Assembly (NCBI GenBank): GCA_040769385.1
Contig: JAXGLD010000002.1
Coordinates: forward strand, 62,001 to 126,000
DNA: 64,000 bases
Direction: 5' to 3'
From: PHAA01 sp022706565
GTDB lineage: Bacteria > Bacillota > Syntrophomonadia > Syntrophomonadales > Syntrophomonadaceae
The translations under genes were made by a program, and so were the position numbers. The stretch's first letter is position 1, and each line of letters begins with the position of its first letter. The notes under the pieces were generated by a model. That model did no database searches, was not told where the DNA came from, and saw only the letters and a program-made list of their open reading frames with translations. This document shows positions 33,551 to 42,288 of the stretch, piece after piece.

Positions 33551-34129
33551 TTAAGGCGCTTTCAGAACTTCGAGCTTATTGACCCACTTGACCCAATAGT
33601 TGCCCTCGGTCAGGAGGTTGGGAGGGGAACCTACAATGGCAATGCGCAGGGGTTTGCCGTCTGCATCGGACAGCAGCCTGCTGTCCTGCTGGTACATCAG
33701 GATCGTCTTCAATTCCTGGTGCGGCACCTCCTTGAGTTCGGTGCTGTAAGTAATGAAATCGCCCATCACCTGTTCATAGCTTAGTACGGTAGAATATCCG
33801 TCCCGGGCCGAAACCATCAGGGCTTCATTAGGCTTGATCCCCCCCACTATATTGCATAACTCCTCCAAAGTTACCCCCTTGGCCTGGTAGGGCCCGAAAA
33901 CGATGCCCACGGTGGAGAAAAACCCGCCATTCCCTTCATGGGCCGGTAACTCCCTTATATCCTGGAAGGACAACACCTTTTGATTGCCGTCACTGCCAAC
34001 CACCGTCAATTGCCAGCCTTTGGTTTCCTCGTCAGGCCAGTTCTGCCAGGGTTGGATGTAAGCCAGTACTGATACCAGGATGAGCAAAACCCCTGTAAAT
34101 AGTATAAGTAAAGACTTTCTATCTTTCAT
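33551..34129 (-). CDS. Membrane-anchored sulfite-oxidase-fold (molybdopterin-type) domain protein
   Basis: A protein of about 192 residues: an N-terminal anchor (LLILFTGVLLILVSVLAYI) then one extracytoplasmic domain with WQLTVVGSDGNQKVLS, FGPYQAKGVTLEELCNIVGG, VSARDGYSTVLSYEQV, PLRIAIVGS and NYWVKWVNKLEVL. This is the order of the SUOX/oxidoreductase molybdopterin-binding domain. The Cys that ligates Mo in sulfite oxidase is not evident; the single Cys lies in LCNIVGG. It may be a cofactor-free relative. Its ATG overlaps the previous stop (ATGA), so it is translationally coupled to the surface protein upstream and lies 41 bases before wtpA. Confidence 0.82.
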   Translation of the reverse strand: MKDRKSLLILFTGVLLILVSVLAYIQPWQNWPDEETKGWQLTVVGSDGNQKVLSFQDIRELPAHEGNGGFFSTVGIVFGPYQAKGVTLEELCNIVGGIKPNEALMVSARDGYSTVLSYEQVMGDFITYSTELKEVPHQELKTILMYQQDSRLLSDADGKPLRIAIVGSPPNLLTEGNYWVKWVNKLEVLKAP

Positions 34130-34986
34130 ATCGTTTTTCTCCTCGCCCAAAAGTACCAGCCCACCAATGCCAGACCAACCAATCCCAGACCTATGGACAG
34201 CCAGGGCAGGCTCTGCTCCGGTTCAATTGCGTGGGATTCATCGGCTGTTGATAACTCCAGATTGGCCGGCACTCCCCCGCTGTAAATCCTTACTTCTTTT
34301 ATCCATTTCCCAGATAAGCCGTTGGTACTGGGGTATTGGCCTTCGAAGAAGTGTTGGTACTTTTCCTGGGGCAAAGCCAATTTCATGTCGTTGTTGCCAA
34401 ACACCGGTTTGCCGTCCTGGTTGGTCACGTCCGTCATGAATACGATCTGCATGGCACTGCCATAGGCATTGTTGGCCGGATATCCGACTCCATAACGTTC
34501 TCCCTCATCGGCTTCTTCCCCATTAAACCAGCAGATGGCTATTACTCCTTGAACGGGTAAAGGCTGATAGATATTGTGGTATGCAAATTCGGTATGCCAA
34601 TTGTCCACCGAGACCAGCATTACCTCGTCATTCTCGGCCATCCCGCCGACCAGATCGCACAGGTCTCGGACCGCAGATCCTTTTACCGCGCCCTTGTCCT
34701 TAAGATTTTGCGTTTCTGCGGGATCCCACAAATCGCCTTCAAATACCGGCCCCTGATGGTAATAATGGGTCTTCCCATCCCCGTATACCTTCAGGTTTTT
34801 CTCCATCCACTGGTAGTCGACGGTTTTCTCCTCCAGGACAGTAATACCATCCTCCCCATACTTGACAATATGCAAAGAATCAGTGGCGCCAGCTCCCAAT
34901 ACCGATTGGGGCATGGAAAACTGGAGCATCATCAGGGTCAAAAATAGAATTAGATAATACCACCGTGAATAGACCTTGGCTGACAT
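34126..34986 (-). CDS. Membrane-anchored surface protein with the locus-specific domain
   Basis: A protein of about 286 residues: signal peptide (YYLILFLTLMMLQFSMPQSVLG), one domain of about 200 residues, and a C-terminal membrane helix with basic tail (LGLVGLALVGWYFWARRKTI). The domain is clearly homologous to that in the PKD protein and in the large SLH protein: VDYQWMEKNLKVYGDGKTHY, VRDLCDLVGGM, AICWFNGEE, PVFGNNDMKLALPQEKY and YPSTNGLSGKWIKEVRIYS. Several conserved aromatic, His and Asp residues suggest a ligand site. The ATG after GGAGGAG was chosen. Function unknown. Confidence 0.82.
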   Translation of the reverse strand: MSAKVYSRWYYLILFLTLMMLQFSMPQSVLGAGATDSLHIVKYGEDGITVLEEKTVDYQWMEKNLKVYGDGKTHYYHQGPVFEGDLWDPAETQNLKDKGAVKGSAVRDLCDLVGGMAENDEVMLVSVDNWHTEFAYHNIYQPLPVQGVIAICWFNGEEADEGERYGVGYPANNAYGSAMQIVFMTDVTNQDGKPVFGNNDMKLALPQEKYQHFFEGQYPSTNGLSGKWIKEVRIYSGGVPANLELSTADESHAIEPEQSLPWLSIGLGLVGLALVGWYFWARRKTI

Positions 34987-35070
34987 AATTACACTCCTCC
35001 GATAACCGGCTGGCAGGCCGCACAAAACAAAAAAGCATGCTCCCACTGCCAATGATTGCAACTTCTTTGT

Positions 35071-36276
35071 TCAGGATGTTAAAAAGAACTTCTCGAAGAC
35101 CGTTCCGGCCGGCAATTCCTGTACCGTCCGGCCATCTTCCGAGATTATCGCCACCTGCACCACTTCAATGGTGGTTTTACGGGCATCAGGGTCTACGGTG
35201 ACTCTCAGATAGCCCAGACTCCTCTCCAGGCTATTCTGATAACCGTCAAACTTAGAACTGTTCAATACATAATAGGGGCCACCCCCTATTCCCACCGACA
35301 TATACATGATGTCGTTTACAAGATAACGTTCATAGGCGTGGACATCGCCGCTCCAAACTGCATCGACTTCATTGCGGATAAATAGTCCTTCCCATTCGTC
35401 TTTTAAATTTTCCCACCCCCCAAAGTGATTTGGTTCGGAGGTATAAAGAGGATGGTGGCAGAGGACAAATTTCCACTCCTTGTCAACCGCCAAGACCTGA
35501 CTGAGCCATTGCTTTTGGTCCTGAGGATCGTTTACGGAGTCCAAAACGACAAACTGGGCATCGCCACACTCGAATGAGTAATAGGGTGGAACCGGGAACA
35601 GACCCTCCAAAGCTTCTCCATCATGGTTGCCGCGGGCCGGGTAAACAGTCTTCTTCGCCCCCATCTCGCGGCTGGCTTCAAAGTACCGATCCCAGTTGGC
35701 AGAATCCTGGCCATCGTTAACCATATCGCCAGTATTCAGGACGAATAGAATATCTGGATCCTTGGCGATTCGGTCCGCCACCAACTGGTGTCTGTCTGTC
35801 TGACTGAAGTTGGGCAGTTCGTCCTGGGTATCGCCATATACAGCAAAGGCAAACCTACCGGTCTCAGGCAAGGTTGAGAAACTATAATCGTTTGTTTCCT
35901 GTTTACCGCATATAACCTTGTAATGGTAGACGGTACCTGGTCCCAGGCCGCCGATGCCGATATGGTGCATCTGCCCGGTAATATCATCGCTAACCTTTTG
36001 GTCGTATTTCTTGTGAAGTTTGTAGTATTCCTCGCTGGCATAATGAACTTCGGCGGTAGTTGGCTCCACCGTCTTTATGCTGACAGTCGTACGGTCGGTA
36101 CCGGTTCCGCTCATATAAGGACCCCAGAGCGGGGTGAATACCTGGGCCTCGGGTCCGTTCTCAAAAACGCTGGATGAACAACCGGAGCCAAGAGTCATCA
36201 ATGCCATCAGGACCATGGCCAAACCTAACCAGGCCATTCTATGGCCAAGAACCACCAAGCTCCTACTTGCCCGCAT
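35071..36276 (-). CDS. Purple-acid-phosphatase-like metallophosphoesterase lipoprotein
   Basis: A protein of about 401 residues. Signal peptide with lipobox (TLGSGC). A Fn3-like N-terminal domain (TVSIKTVEPTTAEVHY, GLGPGTVYHYKV) precedes a calcineurin-type phosphoesterase domain with all metal motifs: VYGDTQD, NTGDMVNDG, ARGNHD, CHHPLY and SGDVHAYER. This is the architecture of purple acid phosphatases and PhoD-like enzymes, which release phosphate from esters outside the cell. The ATG after GGAGGAGGGC was selected. It lies between the large SLH gene and the surface-domain gene in the same operon. Confidence 0.9.
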   Translation of the reverse strand: MRASRSLVVLGHRMAWLGLAMVLMALMTLGSGCSSSVFENGPEAQVFTPLWGPYMSGTGTDRTTVSIKTVEPTTAEVHYASEEYYKLHKKYDQKVSDDITGQMHHIGIGGLGPGTVYHYKVICGKQETNDYSFSTLPETGRFAFAVYGDTQDELPNFSQTDRHQLVADRIAKDPDILFVLNTGDMVNDGQDSANWDRYFEASREMGAKKTVYPARGNHDGEALEGLFPVPPYYSFECGDAQFVVLDSVNDPQDQKQWLSQVLAVDKEWKFVLCHHPLYTSEPNHFGGWENLKDEWEGLFIRNEVDAVWSGDVHAYERYLVNDIMYMSVGIGGGPYYVLNSSKFDGYQNSLERSLGYLRVTVDPDARKTTIEVVQVAIISEDGRTVQELPAGTVFEKFFLTS

Positions 36277-36345
36277 CCAGCCGCCCTCCTCCATCGTTCC
36301 TTATTGCCGCTGACCAGTCAGCTCCATAGGCCCTTAAGCAGGTTT

Positions 36346-36373
36346 GATAAGGGCGGTATCAGCCGCCCTTATC
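36346..36373 (-). other. Intercistronic hairpin after the SLH gene
   Basis: Eleven-bp perfect stem GATAAGGGCGG/CCGCCCTTATC with a six-base loop, between the SLH gene and the phosphoesterase gene. No T tract follows on either strand, so it is more likely an mRNA-stability element or partial terminator that keeps SLH expression above that of downstream genes. Confidence 0.55.
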
Positions 36374-36432
36374 ATTCACACAATCAACCTTGTATTCATT
36401 TTTCGAGAAACCCTCAGAGTGTGTTATTCAAG

Positions 36433-39400
36433 TTACTTTTTAGCCAAGGCATTGACAATCACAGTTACCGCTTCGGCCCGGGTGGCTTGACCCTGGGGAT
36501 TGAACACATTGCCGGGGTAACCGGACAGGATACCTTCCTTTACCGCAGTGGCGACCGATCCTTTAGCCCAGGCCGCGATACTGCCGTTGTCGGCAAAGGT
36601 TGTTTCATCTGCGCCTGCCTCCAGCTCCAATGCCTTGATGATCATTACTGCCATCTGCTCACGGGTGATCTGGTCATTGGGGCCGAATCTGGAAGCGTCA
36701 TAACCGCCGGCAATGCCTAAAGCAGTGGCGGTGGCGATAGAATCCTTGGCCCAATGGTTCGCGGTATCGGCAAATGCTGTACCGGTCTTGGGCGGGAACT
36801 GGAAAGCCTTGACCAGTATGGTCGCAAACTCAGCCCTGGTGATAGTAGCATTTGGTTTGAAGCTATTGTCGGGATAGCCACTGACTGCCCCCAAACTCAC
36901 CAGTTGTTCTATGTTGGCCTGGGCCCAATGCCCGTTGATATCGTTGAGAGCTGCGGGTTTAACCAACTTGATGCTTTCAATCTGGGAAATGGACATTGAT
37001 CCGCTTACAGAGGGACCTACCAAACGAAGCGGCCAGTTTTCGTCAGATTGTGGTATGGCGACACCGTTCAGGTTGTTGGCAATAATATAGTTGTTGTTGC
37101 GGATTATGTCCTTGCTGTTGATGGTGATGGAATGCTGGTCGGCAGCAGTGATGATCAGTTGATATCCTCCGTTGGCCAGAGCTTCATTAAAGGCATGGTC
37201 AGAGTGCTTATCAGCATCATCGACGAATCCGGCCAGGAACCACAGCGGCATGCCTTCCCATACCCGGCCCTTGGAGTCGGTGTAGGATGCTTTGTGGTTT
37301 GCACCGAATTGGCAGGCCAGGGCTTGCTCGAAATAGGTTTTGTTGACCGTTTCTTGTAAACCACCGACTGATTGTCCATCCAACTGCAGGTTCCAATCAT
37401 TGACTGGCACCGAATATATCTTGATCTGGGTGATATACTTTGACGATAAACCAGCACAAGAAGGATATTGAACATTGTTATCATAGTAGTAGTGCCAGTA
37501 TTTTTCCGGCAGGGTTTCGTGCATGTCCCATTGTCCATAGACATGGTCGCCATCGGGGGTAAACATCAACCGCATACCATCTGCATAGTCAGGAACATAT
37601 TTTCCGTCCGCCCACCAGGCTATGATGGCATCACCTTGGCGTTTCTGTACAGCCGGATCGGTATAGATGGAGGAATAGGGAAGTCTGGTCTCATAGCCGT
37701 CAGCGGCTACCAACACTATTTCAGTACCAGATCCCATGCCTCCGACCAGCTCGCACAGATCCTGGATACGGGAACCTTTCACAGCATTTTCTATTTTATA
37801 GCCGCCCGGGTAAGTCTCGGCCTGATCCCAAACATCAGCCGGATTACCTGTAATTCCCTCATAGCGGTATACGGTCTTCCCGTCCCCAACTACGGCCAGA
37901 TTCTTCTCCATCCACATATAGTCTACGGTCATCTCTTTAACGATAGTGGTCTGGTCTTCCGCAAACTTGATGATGCGCAGTTCGGGAATAGGCCGGGCGG
38001 TTCCAAATTCGGTCAGTTCGATTTCCGCTATGTTACCGACACTGGTTCCCCCCAAGCTGCCGTCAGCTTTGGCCACTCCCGAGCCAACCAAACGCAGCGG
38101 TGCAGAATCGGTAAGAGCCTTGCCGTTCATCTTGTTGGCGACGATATATTTGTCGCTGTTAGCCACATCTTTGCTGGAGAAATCCTTGGTATAACCATCG
38201 GCCGCTTTTACCAGAATGGTGTAGCCAGCCTGAGCCTGGCTGAAGTTAAAGGAATGGGGTTCGAGGTCATCAATCCAACCAGTCAGGAACCACAGGGGTA
38301 TACCCGACCAGACGTTACCGTCCTTATCGGTCCATTCTACCAGGTGACCGGAAGAAGGACAGGCCAAACCCGCTTCAAATTCAGCCTGGGAAATAACGTC
38401 ACTTATCTTGCCATTAAGAGCCAGATTCCAACTGCCAGCCGCTGCGGGAGGAGTCAAGAAGTCAGGTATGACTATCTTGGCGATACTGCCTATCGCCTTG
38501 CCACCAAGAGTCCCATCCTCCTTGGTCTTGGTAACACCGTTCCCCACCAGCCGCAGGGGGGCTCCTTCGGTCAATGCTTTGCCGTTGATCTTGTTGGCGA
38601 TGATGTAGTCATCGCTTCCAGCGACAGCCGCAATATCGAATGTCTTGCTGAATCCATCGGCGGCAATGACATCGATTGAATACCCCGACTTGGCCAGGGC
38701 CTCATTGAAGGTCAGTCTGTTGCCTTGCTGGATGTCATCAATTGCTCCCAGCAATACCCACAACGGCACACCGGAATAGACGTTGCCCGTTTTGTCGGTC
38801 CACTCCCGGTAATCAGCCGAGGCAGGGTTGGCATAGGTGTTCTCAAATTCCTCCTGACTAATGTTTACGCCGACTTGTCCCATCAACTCCAGGGACCATG
38901 CTCCTGTAGCTGCCGGGAGGTCAGACAACTCGATGCGTACAATATGGCCAACCTGCTGTCCGCCAAATACTGCTGAACCTTTCAGGTGCAGCGGCCAGGA
39001 ATCCTTGCCGGCAGCGGTCTGCTTAGGCAAGGGCTGTCCGTTCAGAGTGTTGGCAACAAGATACCCGTCATTGCGGGCAATAGCTGAGCTTTCGAAAGTT
39101 GCCTTCCAACCGTCGGCTGCAATAACATCAATCTTATAGTTCTTGGTGGCCAGCTCATCGTTAAAGTTGATGTGGTCGCTTCCCACGTCGGGGTCATCAT
39201 CAACCATTCCTACCAACAGCCATAGTGGCACTCCTCCCCACACATTGCCGTCAGCGTCGGTCCATTGCACCTGATGACCTGAAGAAGGACATGCCAGGCC
39301 TTGCTCAAAGAAGGCCTTGTTTACAGAAGCTGACTTGACTCCTGATAGCTGCAGAGTCCAATCAGTGTTATCGCCTGATGGGGTTACCGGGGTTACGGGG

Positions 39401-39951
39401 GCTGCGGGGGTTACCGGAGTTGCCGGAGCTGCCCCGCCTGTAGATACTACAGTTTTCACCGCCGCCGTTGCGGCCGCTTTTACAGCATTCAGGTCATTGG
39501 AGTCCTCAATGCCGGCGGCGAAGTAGTATTCTACCTTGTCGCCATTTTTCAGCGCGATAAGATTCAGCGCTCCGGCGGGATTATTATAACCATCCTGGAA
39601 TACGTCATTGACATATGCGTACCATTTGCTGCCGCCCTTGACGTAATTGTAGGTCTTGATATTGTCCAGAAGAAGCGCCCCGGATGTAGCGTAATTCTTG
39701 TCTGTTGCATCAAAAGAGATTCCAGCTGCTTGAAGTACGCCCAGAGGTGTCGCCTGGTCTACTGTGTAAGTGCCCCCTCCAGAGTTATAGGCGGTTACTG
39801 TAAAGGAAGTGCCTGGGGTAACATTTACCGTCCCATCATAAATCACATCAACGGCAGCGGCACTTGCTGCTGCCGGTGAGAATACGGCAGCAAAAACCAT
39901 CAACATTGCCACCAGTATTACTCCCCAACGTTTTCTCCCTAATCGGTTCAA
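36433..39951 (-). CDS. Giant S-layer-anchored protein with DUF4430-like, repeated and SLH domains
   Basis: About 1172 residues. Signal peptide to about 34; 40-150 a DUF4430-like domain (TVDQATPLGVLQAAGI, KWYAYVNDVFQDGY); a Pro/Val/Thr linker (PVTPAAPVTPVTP); three copies of a ~145-residue repeat (200-347, 354-500, 510-651); one ~190-residue domain (658-850) shared with the neighbouring surface proteins; a fourth repeat (854-998); three SLH domains (1003-1165). Each repeat shows GxPLWxLxG, a DD turn, 'AADG' and 'NGxxL...LRLVG', the pattern of sulfite-oxidase-type molybdopterin domains, again without an obvious Mo-ligating Cys. It should coat the cell wall. TTG start eight bases after AGGAGG is preferred to one two codons earlier. 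Confidence 0.88.
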   Translation of the reverse strand: MNRLGRKRWGVILVAMLMVFAAVFSPAAASAAAVDVIYDGTVNVTPGTSFTVTAYNSGGGTYTVDQATPLGVLQAAGISFDATDKNYATSGALLLDNIKTYNYVKGGSKWYAYVNDVFQDGYNNPAGALNLIALKNGDKVEYYFAAGIEDSNDLNAVKAAATAAVKTVVSTGGAAPATPVTPAAPVTPVTPSGDNTDWTLQLSGVKSASVNKAFFEQGLACPSSGHQVQWTDADGNVWGGVPLWLLVGMVDDDPDVGSDHINFNDELATKNYKIDVIAADGWKATFESSAIARNDGYLVANTLNGQPLPKQTAAGKDSWPLHLKGSAVFGGQQVGHIVRIELSDLPAATGAWSLELMGQVGVNISQEEFENTYANPASADYREWTDKTGNVYSGVPLWVLLGAIDDIQQGNRLTFNEALAKSGYSIDVIAADGFSKTFDIAAVAGSDDYIIANKINGKALTEGAPLRLVGNGVTKTKEDGTLGGKAIGSIAKIVIPDFLTPPAAAGSWNLALNGKISDVISQAEFEAGLACPSSGHLVEWTDKDGNVWSGIPLWFLTGWIDDLEPHSFNFSQAQAGYTILVKAADGYTKDFSSKDVANSDKYIVANKMNGKALTDSAPLRLVGSGVAKADGSLGGTSVGNIAEIELTEFGTARPIPELRIIKFAEDQTTIVKEMTVDYMWMEKNLAVVGDGKTVYRYEGITGNPADVWDQAETYPGGYKIENAVKGSRIQDLCELVGGMGSGTEIVLVAADGYETRLPYSSIYTDPAVQKRQGDAIIAWWADGKYVPDYADGMRLMFTPDGDHVYGQWDMHETLPEKYWHYYYDNNVQYPSCAGLSSKYITQIKIYSVPVNDWNLQLDGQSVGGLQETVNKTYFEQALACQFGANHKASYTDSKGRVWEGMPLWFLAGFVDDADKHSDHAFNEALANGGYQLIITAADQHSITINSKDIIRNNNYIIANNLNGVAIPQSDENWPLRLVGPSVSGSMSISQIESIKLVKPAALNDINGHWAQANIEQLVSLGAVSGYPDNSFKPNATITRAEFATILVKAFQFPPKTGTAFADTANHWAKDSIATATALGIAGGYDASRFGPNDQITREQMAVMIIKALELEAGADETTFADNGSIAAWAKGSVATAVKEGILSGYPGNVFNPQGQATRAEAVTVIVNALAKK

Positions 39952-40125
39952 AACCAAATCCTCCTCTCAATCAAATTAACGGTTGCCAGATAAGGTAGTG
40001 ATCACCCCTTCCCCGCAGAGCGATTGAAACAGCTGGGTCTGACGCCAACTTGTTTCCGCGCCTCGATAATCCTTTGCTGATGCATCCATCCCCGGTCTGG
40101 TTCAACCACCGGCCTGAAATAAAAT

Positions 40126-40156
40126 GGCCGAGCCCGCTTATGCTGCAGTCTCGGCC
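40126..40156 (-). terminator. Terminator hairpin inside the leader of the SLH operon
   Basis: On the minus strand GGCCGAG and CTCGGCC enclose a 17-base loop and are followed by ATTTTATTTC. It lies about 175 bases before the SLH start codon, so transcripts from further upstream would be attenuated here. Confidence 0.7.
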
Positions 40157-40245
40157 GTTGCTATCGATTCGTTTCACTCTCCTTTCCAAATACAGGAGGT
40201 GCCGCAGTTTCCCGCTGCACCTATCGTCTCAGTCTTCATACCAAG
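40157..40245 (-). promoter_or_regulatory. Structured leader RNA upstream of the SLH operon, class unknown
   Basis: Read on the minus strand: a hairpin GGTGC...GCACC enclosing GCGGGAAACTGCG, a second hairpin CTCCT...AGGAG, a single-stranded GTGAAACGAATCGATAGC, then the terminator. The arrangement aptamer-like fold plus terminator suggests a riboswitch or protein-dependent attenuator. I could not match it to GEMM, cobalamin, SAM, Moco or ydaO consensus from memory. The rest of the 470-base region between the SLH and nitroreductase genes contains nothing else I can support. Confidence 0.45.
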
Positions 40246-40425
40246 TGGATTAGAAAGCTAAGATCGGAGAAAGTTATTCGTTATTATTGTATACATTTCG
40301 TCCCGTTATTGTTTATTCCTGCTCATCGGGCCAGGTTTTTTCACAAACTGGCACACGACGCCAATCTGCACCTTTATTCCGATTCCTTGAACTGCTTTGA
40401 TAAACCCATCATGCTTTCTTTTACG

Positions 40426-40998
40426 CTACTCCTTGATTACCGTTAAATCAGATACCGGTTTGCGGGGCAGATGCTTTTCCGGGTCGGCACTATAGCCGGC
40501 CACGACTATACTGACCAGATCCAGATGAGGCGGTATGCCCAGGATTTCCTTGGCGACGGGAGTGTCATAGAGAGAGAACCAGAGGGTATTAACGCCTAAC
40601 GCATGAGCCGCCAGCATGATGTTTTGGATCGCCGCACAGCAGGAATACGCGTAGCCGGTCCCTTGTTCCTTGATAAACTGGTCCGCGCCGGTATCCTTGG
40701 GATCGGCCGCTACCGCAATCAGAACCGGGGCCTGGACCAGGAATTCAAATGAATACTTTGAAACCCATTTCCAGCCGCTTCTGGCAAAGATGGTCTGAGC
40801 TGTCGCTTCACAGGATTCCTTCAACTTCTGCTTGAGGATTGGATTCTTGATGACATAAAACCTCCAGGGCTGCAGGTTCATCACCGAAGGCGCCCACCCG
40901 CCTGCCTCCAGGATCTTCATCAACGTACCGTCTTCGATTTCCTGGCCATTATAGTTCCGGCAACTCCATCTCTCTTTCAAGGCTGTAAAAATGTCCAC
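40426..40998 (-). CDS. Nitroreductase family FMN protein
   Basis: A 190-residue protein with the nitroreductase fold: RWSCRNYNGQEIED (FMN-phosphate Arg), EAGGWAPSVMNLQPWRFYVI, an inserted segment with QAPVLIAVAADP, then AAIQNIMLAAHALGVNTLW and VAGYSADPEKHLPRKPV at the end. It uses FMN with NAD(P)H to reduce nitro compounds, quinones or other acceptors; substrate unknown. GTG start nine bases after GGAGG. Monocistronic. Confidence 0.92.
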   Translation of the reverse strand: MDIFTALKERWSCRNYNGQEIEDGTLMKILEAGGWAPSVMNLQPWRFYVIKNPILKQKLKESCEATAQTIFARSGWKWVSKYSFEFLVQAPVLIAVAADPKDTGADQFIKEQGTGYAYSCCAAIQNIMLAAHALGVNTLWFSLYDTPVAKEILGIPPHLDLVSIVVAGYSADPEKHLPRKPVSDLTVIKE

Positions 40999-41285
40999 GT
41001 TTGCTCGTCCTCCTTCTCCAATACTCTCCGTTGACAACAAGAGTGCTGGGGCAAAACTACAGGAATCATCCCATTGGAGGCCGTCCGGTTTTCCTTGCCG
41101 AGGCCTTCCCATACTTGCATTCTACGGTATTCGGCTATCAGTTACAAAAACAATTACTAATGATTTCGTAAACGCACATTTCAGAGTTCTGTATTCGGCA
41201 GAATGTATACTGTATATTGTCTTGCTACTGGCGACACCCTTTTATATGCTATAGGTTGAACAATATTTGGAACAGAGGTGTATTG

Positions 41286-42179
41286 ATGACCAAGAGAATA
41301 AAAGCTGCCATCATTGGTTTTGGAAATGTAGGACGCTATGCCGTCGATGCGGTGTTGGCCGCGCCGGACATGGAACTGGCGGGCATTGTTGAGCCCACTG
41401 CTGCCGGTAACGGATCATCCCCTCACAATCTGGTCTCTACCATCGAGGAACTGGAGTCCATCGATGTTGCCGTACTGTGCATCCCCACCCGGGCAGTTCC
41501 TGAAGTTGCCGCCCAACTCCTGGTCAAGGGGATCAACACCGTCGACAGTTACGATATTCACGGCCAGTTGGCCGACCTGCGCCTCCAGTTGGATACCATT
41601 GCCAAGGCTCATGGCTGTGTAGCCGTCAATTCCGCCGGCTGGGACCCCGGTACCGATTCCATGGTCCGCTGCATGTTCGAATTCATGGTCCCACGCGGTT
41701 TGACTTATACCAACTTCGGACCAGGCATGAGTATGGGACACTCGGTAGCCGCCAAATCAATCCCCGGGGTGGAAAACGCCCTCTCCATGACAATTCCCGT
41801 AGGCACTGGTGTGCACCGGCGCATGGTCTATGTGCAGCTTGAACCCGGCGCCGATTTTGAACAGGTAGCCGCAGCGATCAAACAAGATGCCTATTTCGCC
41901 AAGGATGAGACAATCGTAAAACAGGTGGCCGATGTAGAAATGCTGCTGGACATGGGCCATGGCGTTAATATGGAGCGCAAGGGGGTTTCGGGCGCCACCC
42001 ATAACCAACTACTCAAATTCGGCATGAAGATCAACAATCCCGCCCTGACCGCCCAGATCATGGTGGCCGCAGGCCGGGCCAGCCTGAAGCAGAAGCCCGG
42101 GGCTTACACCATGATCCAGATCCCCATCATCGATTACATGTACGGGGAACCAGACGAGATCATACGCCATCTGGTGTAG
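41286..42179 (+). CDS. ddh: meso-Diaminopimelate dehydrogenase
   Basis: A 297-residue NADPH-dependent dehydrogenase that makes meso-DAP from tetrahydrodipicolinate in one step for lysine and peptidoglycan. Seen: AAIIGFGNVGRYAVDAV (Rossmann), IVEPTAAG, CIPTRAVPEVA, NTVDSYDIHG and GWDPGTDSMVRCMFEFM, all diagnostic. The C-terminal half includes the substrate loop FGPGMSMGHSVAAKSIPGV. The shorter length relative to the ~325-residue Corynebacterium enzyme fits the clostridial-type Ddh. ATG after GAGGTG. The upstream region carries an AATGTATAC motif also found upstream of gdhA. Confidence 0.95.
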   Translation: MTKRIKAAIIGFGNVGRYAVDAVLAAPDMELAGIVEPTAAGNGSSPHNLVSTIEELESIDVAVLCIPTRAVPEVAAQLLVKGINTVDSYDIHGQLADLRLQLDTIAKAHGCVAVNSAGWDPGTDSMVRCMFEFMVPRGLTYTNFGPGMSMGHSVAAKSIPGVENALSMTIPVGTGVHRRMVYVQLEPGADFEQVAAAIKQDAYFAKDETIVKQVADVEMLLDMGHGVNMERKGVSGATHNQLLKFGMKINNPALTAQIMVAAGRASLKQKPGAYTMIQIPIIDYMYGEPDEIIRHLV

Positions 42180-42226
42180 TTCATTGTCCAGGCCGTTTTT
42201 TACATAACATTGATTCCAATGATAAA

Positions 42227-42250
42227 AGAGACCGTCATAAGGCGGTCTCT
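42227..42250 (-). terminator. Terminator of the gdhA-PPDK-fusion transcript
   Basis: Stem AGAGACCG/CGGTCTCT with an 8-base loop; on the minus strand it is followed by TTTTATC. It may also stop the convergent ddh transcript, though the plus-strand tail is less T-rich. Confidence 0.85.
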
Positions 42251-42288
42251 GTATCATCTCTATCCTCTTATCCATCCGACTGCAGCAA

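Noticed and set aside
37468..38679. 403-codon open frame on the plus strand opposite the SLH gene
   Set aside because: Antisense shadow of the repeated domains; composition unlike a protein and no start signal.
40157..40245. Assignment of the SLH leader to the Moco/Tuco or c-di-GMP riboswitch class
   Set aside because: The GEMM blocks (GCAAA, GACGCAAAGC) are absent and the resemblance to Moco RNA (GGCAC...CTCC...AAAGGA) is too short to support a call without a covariance model.
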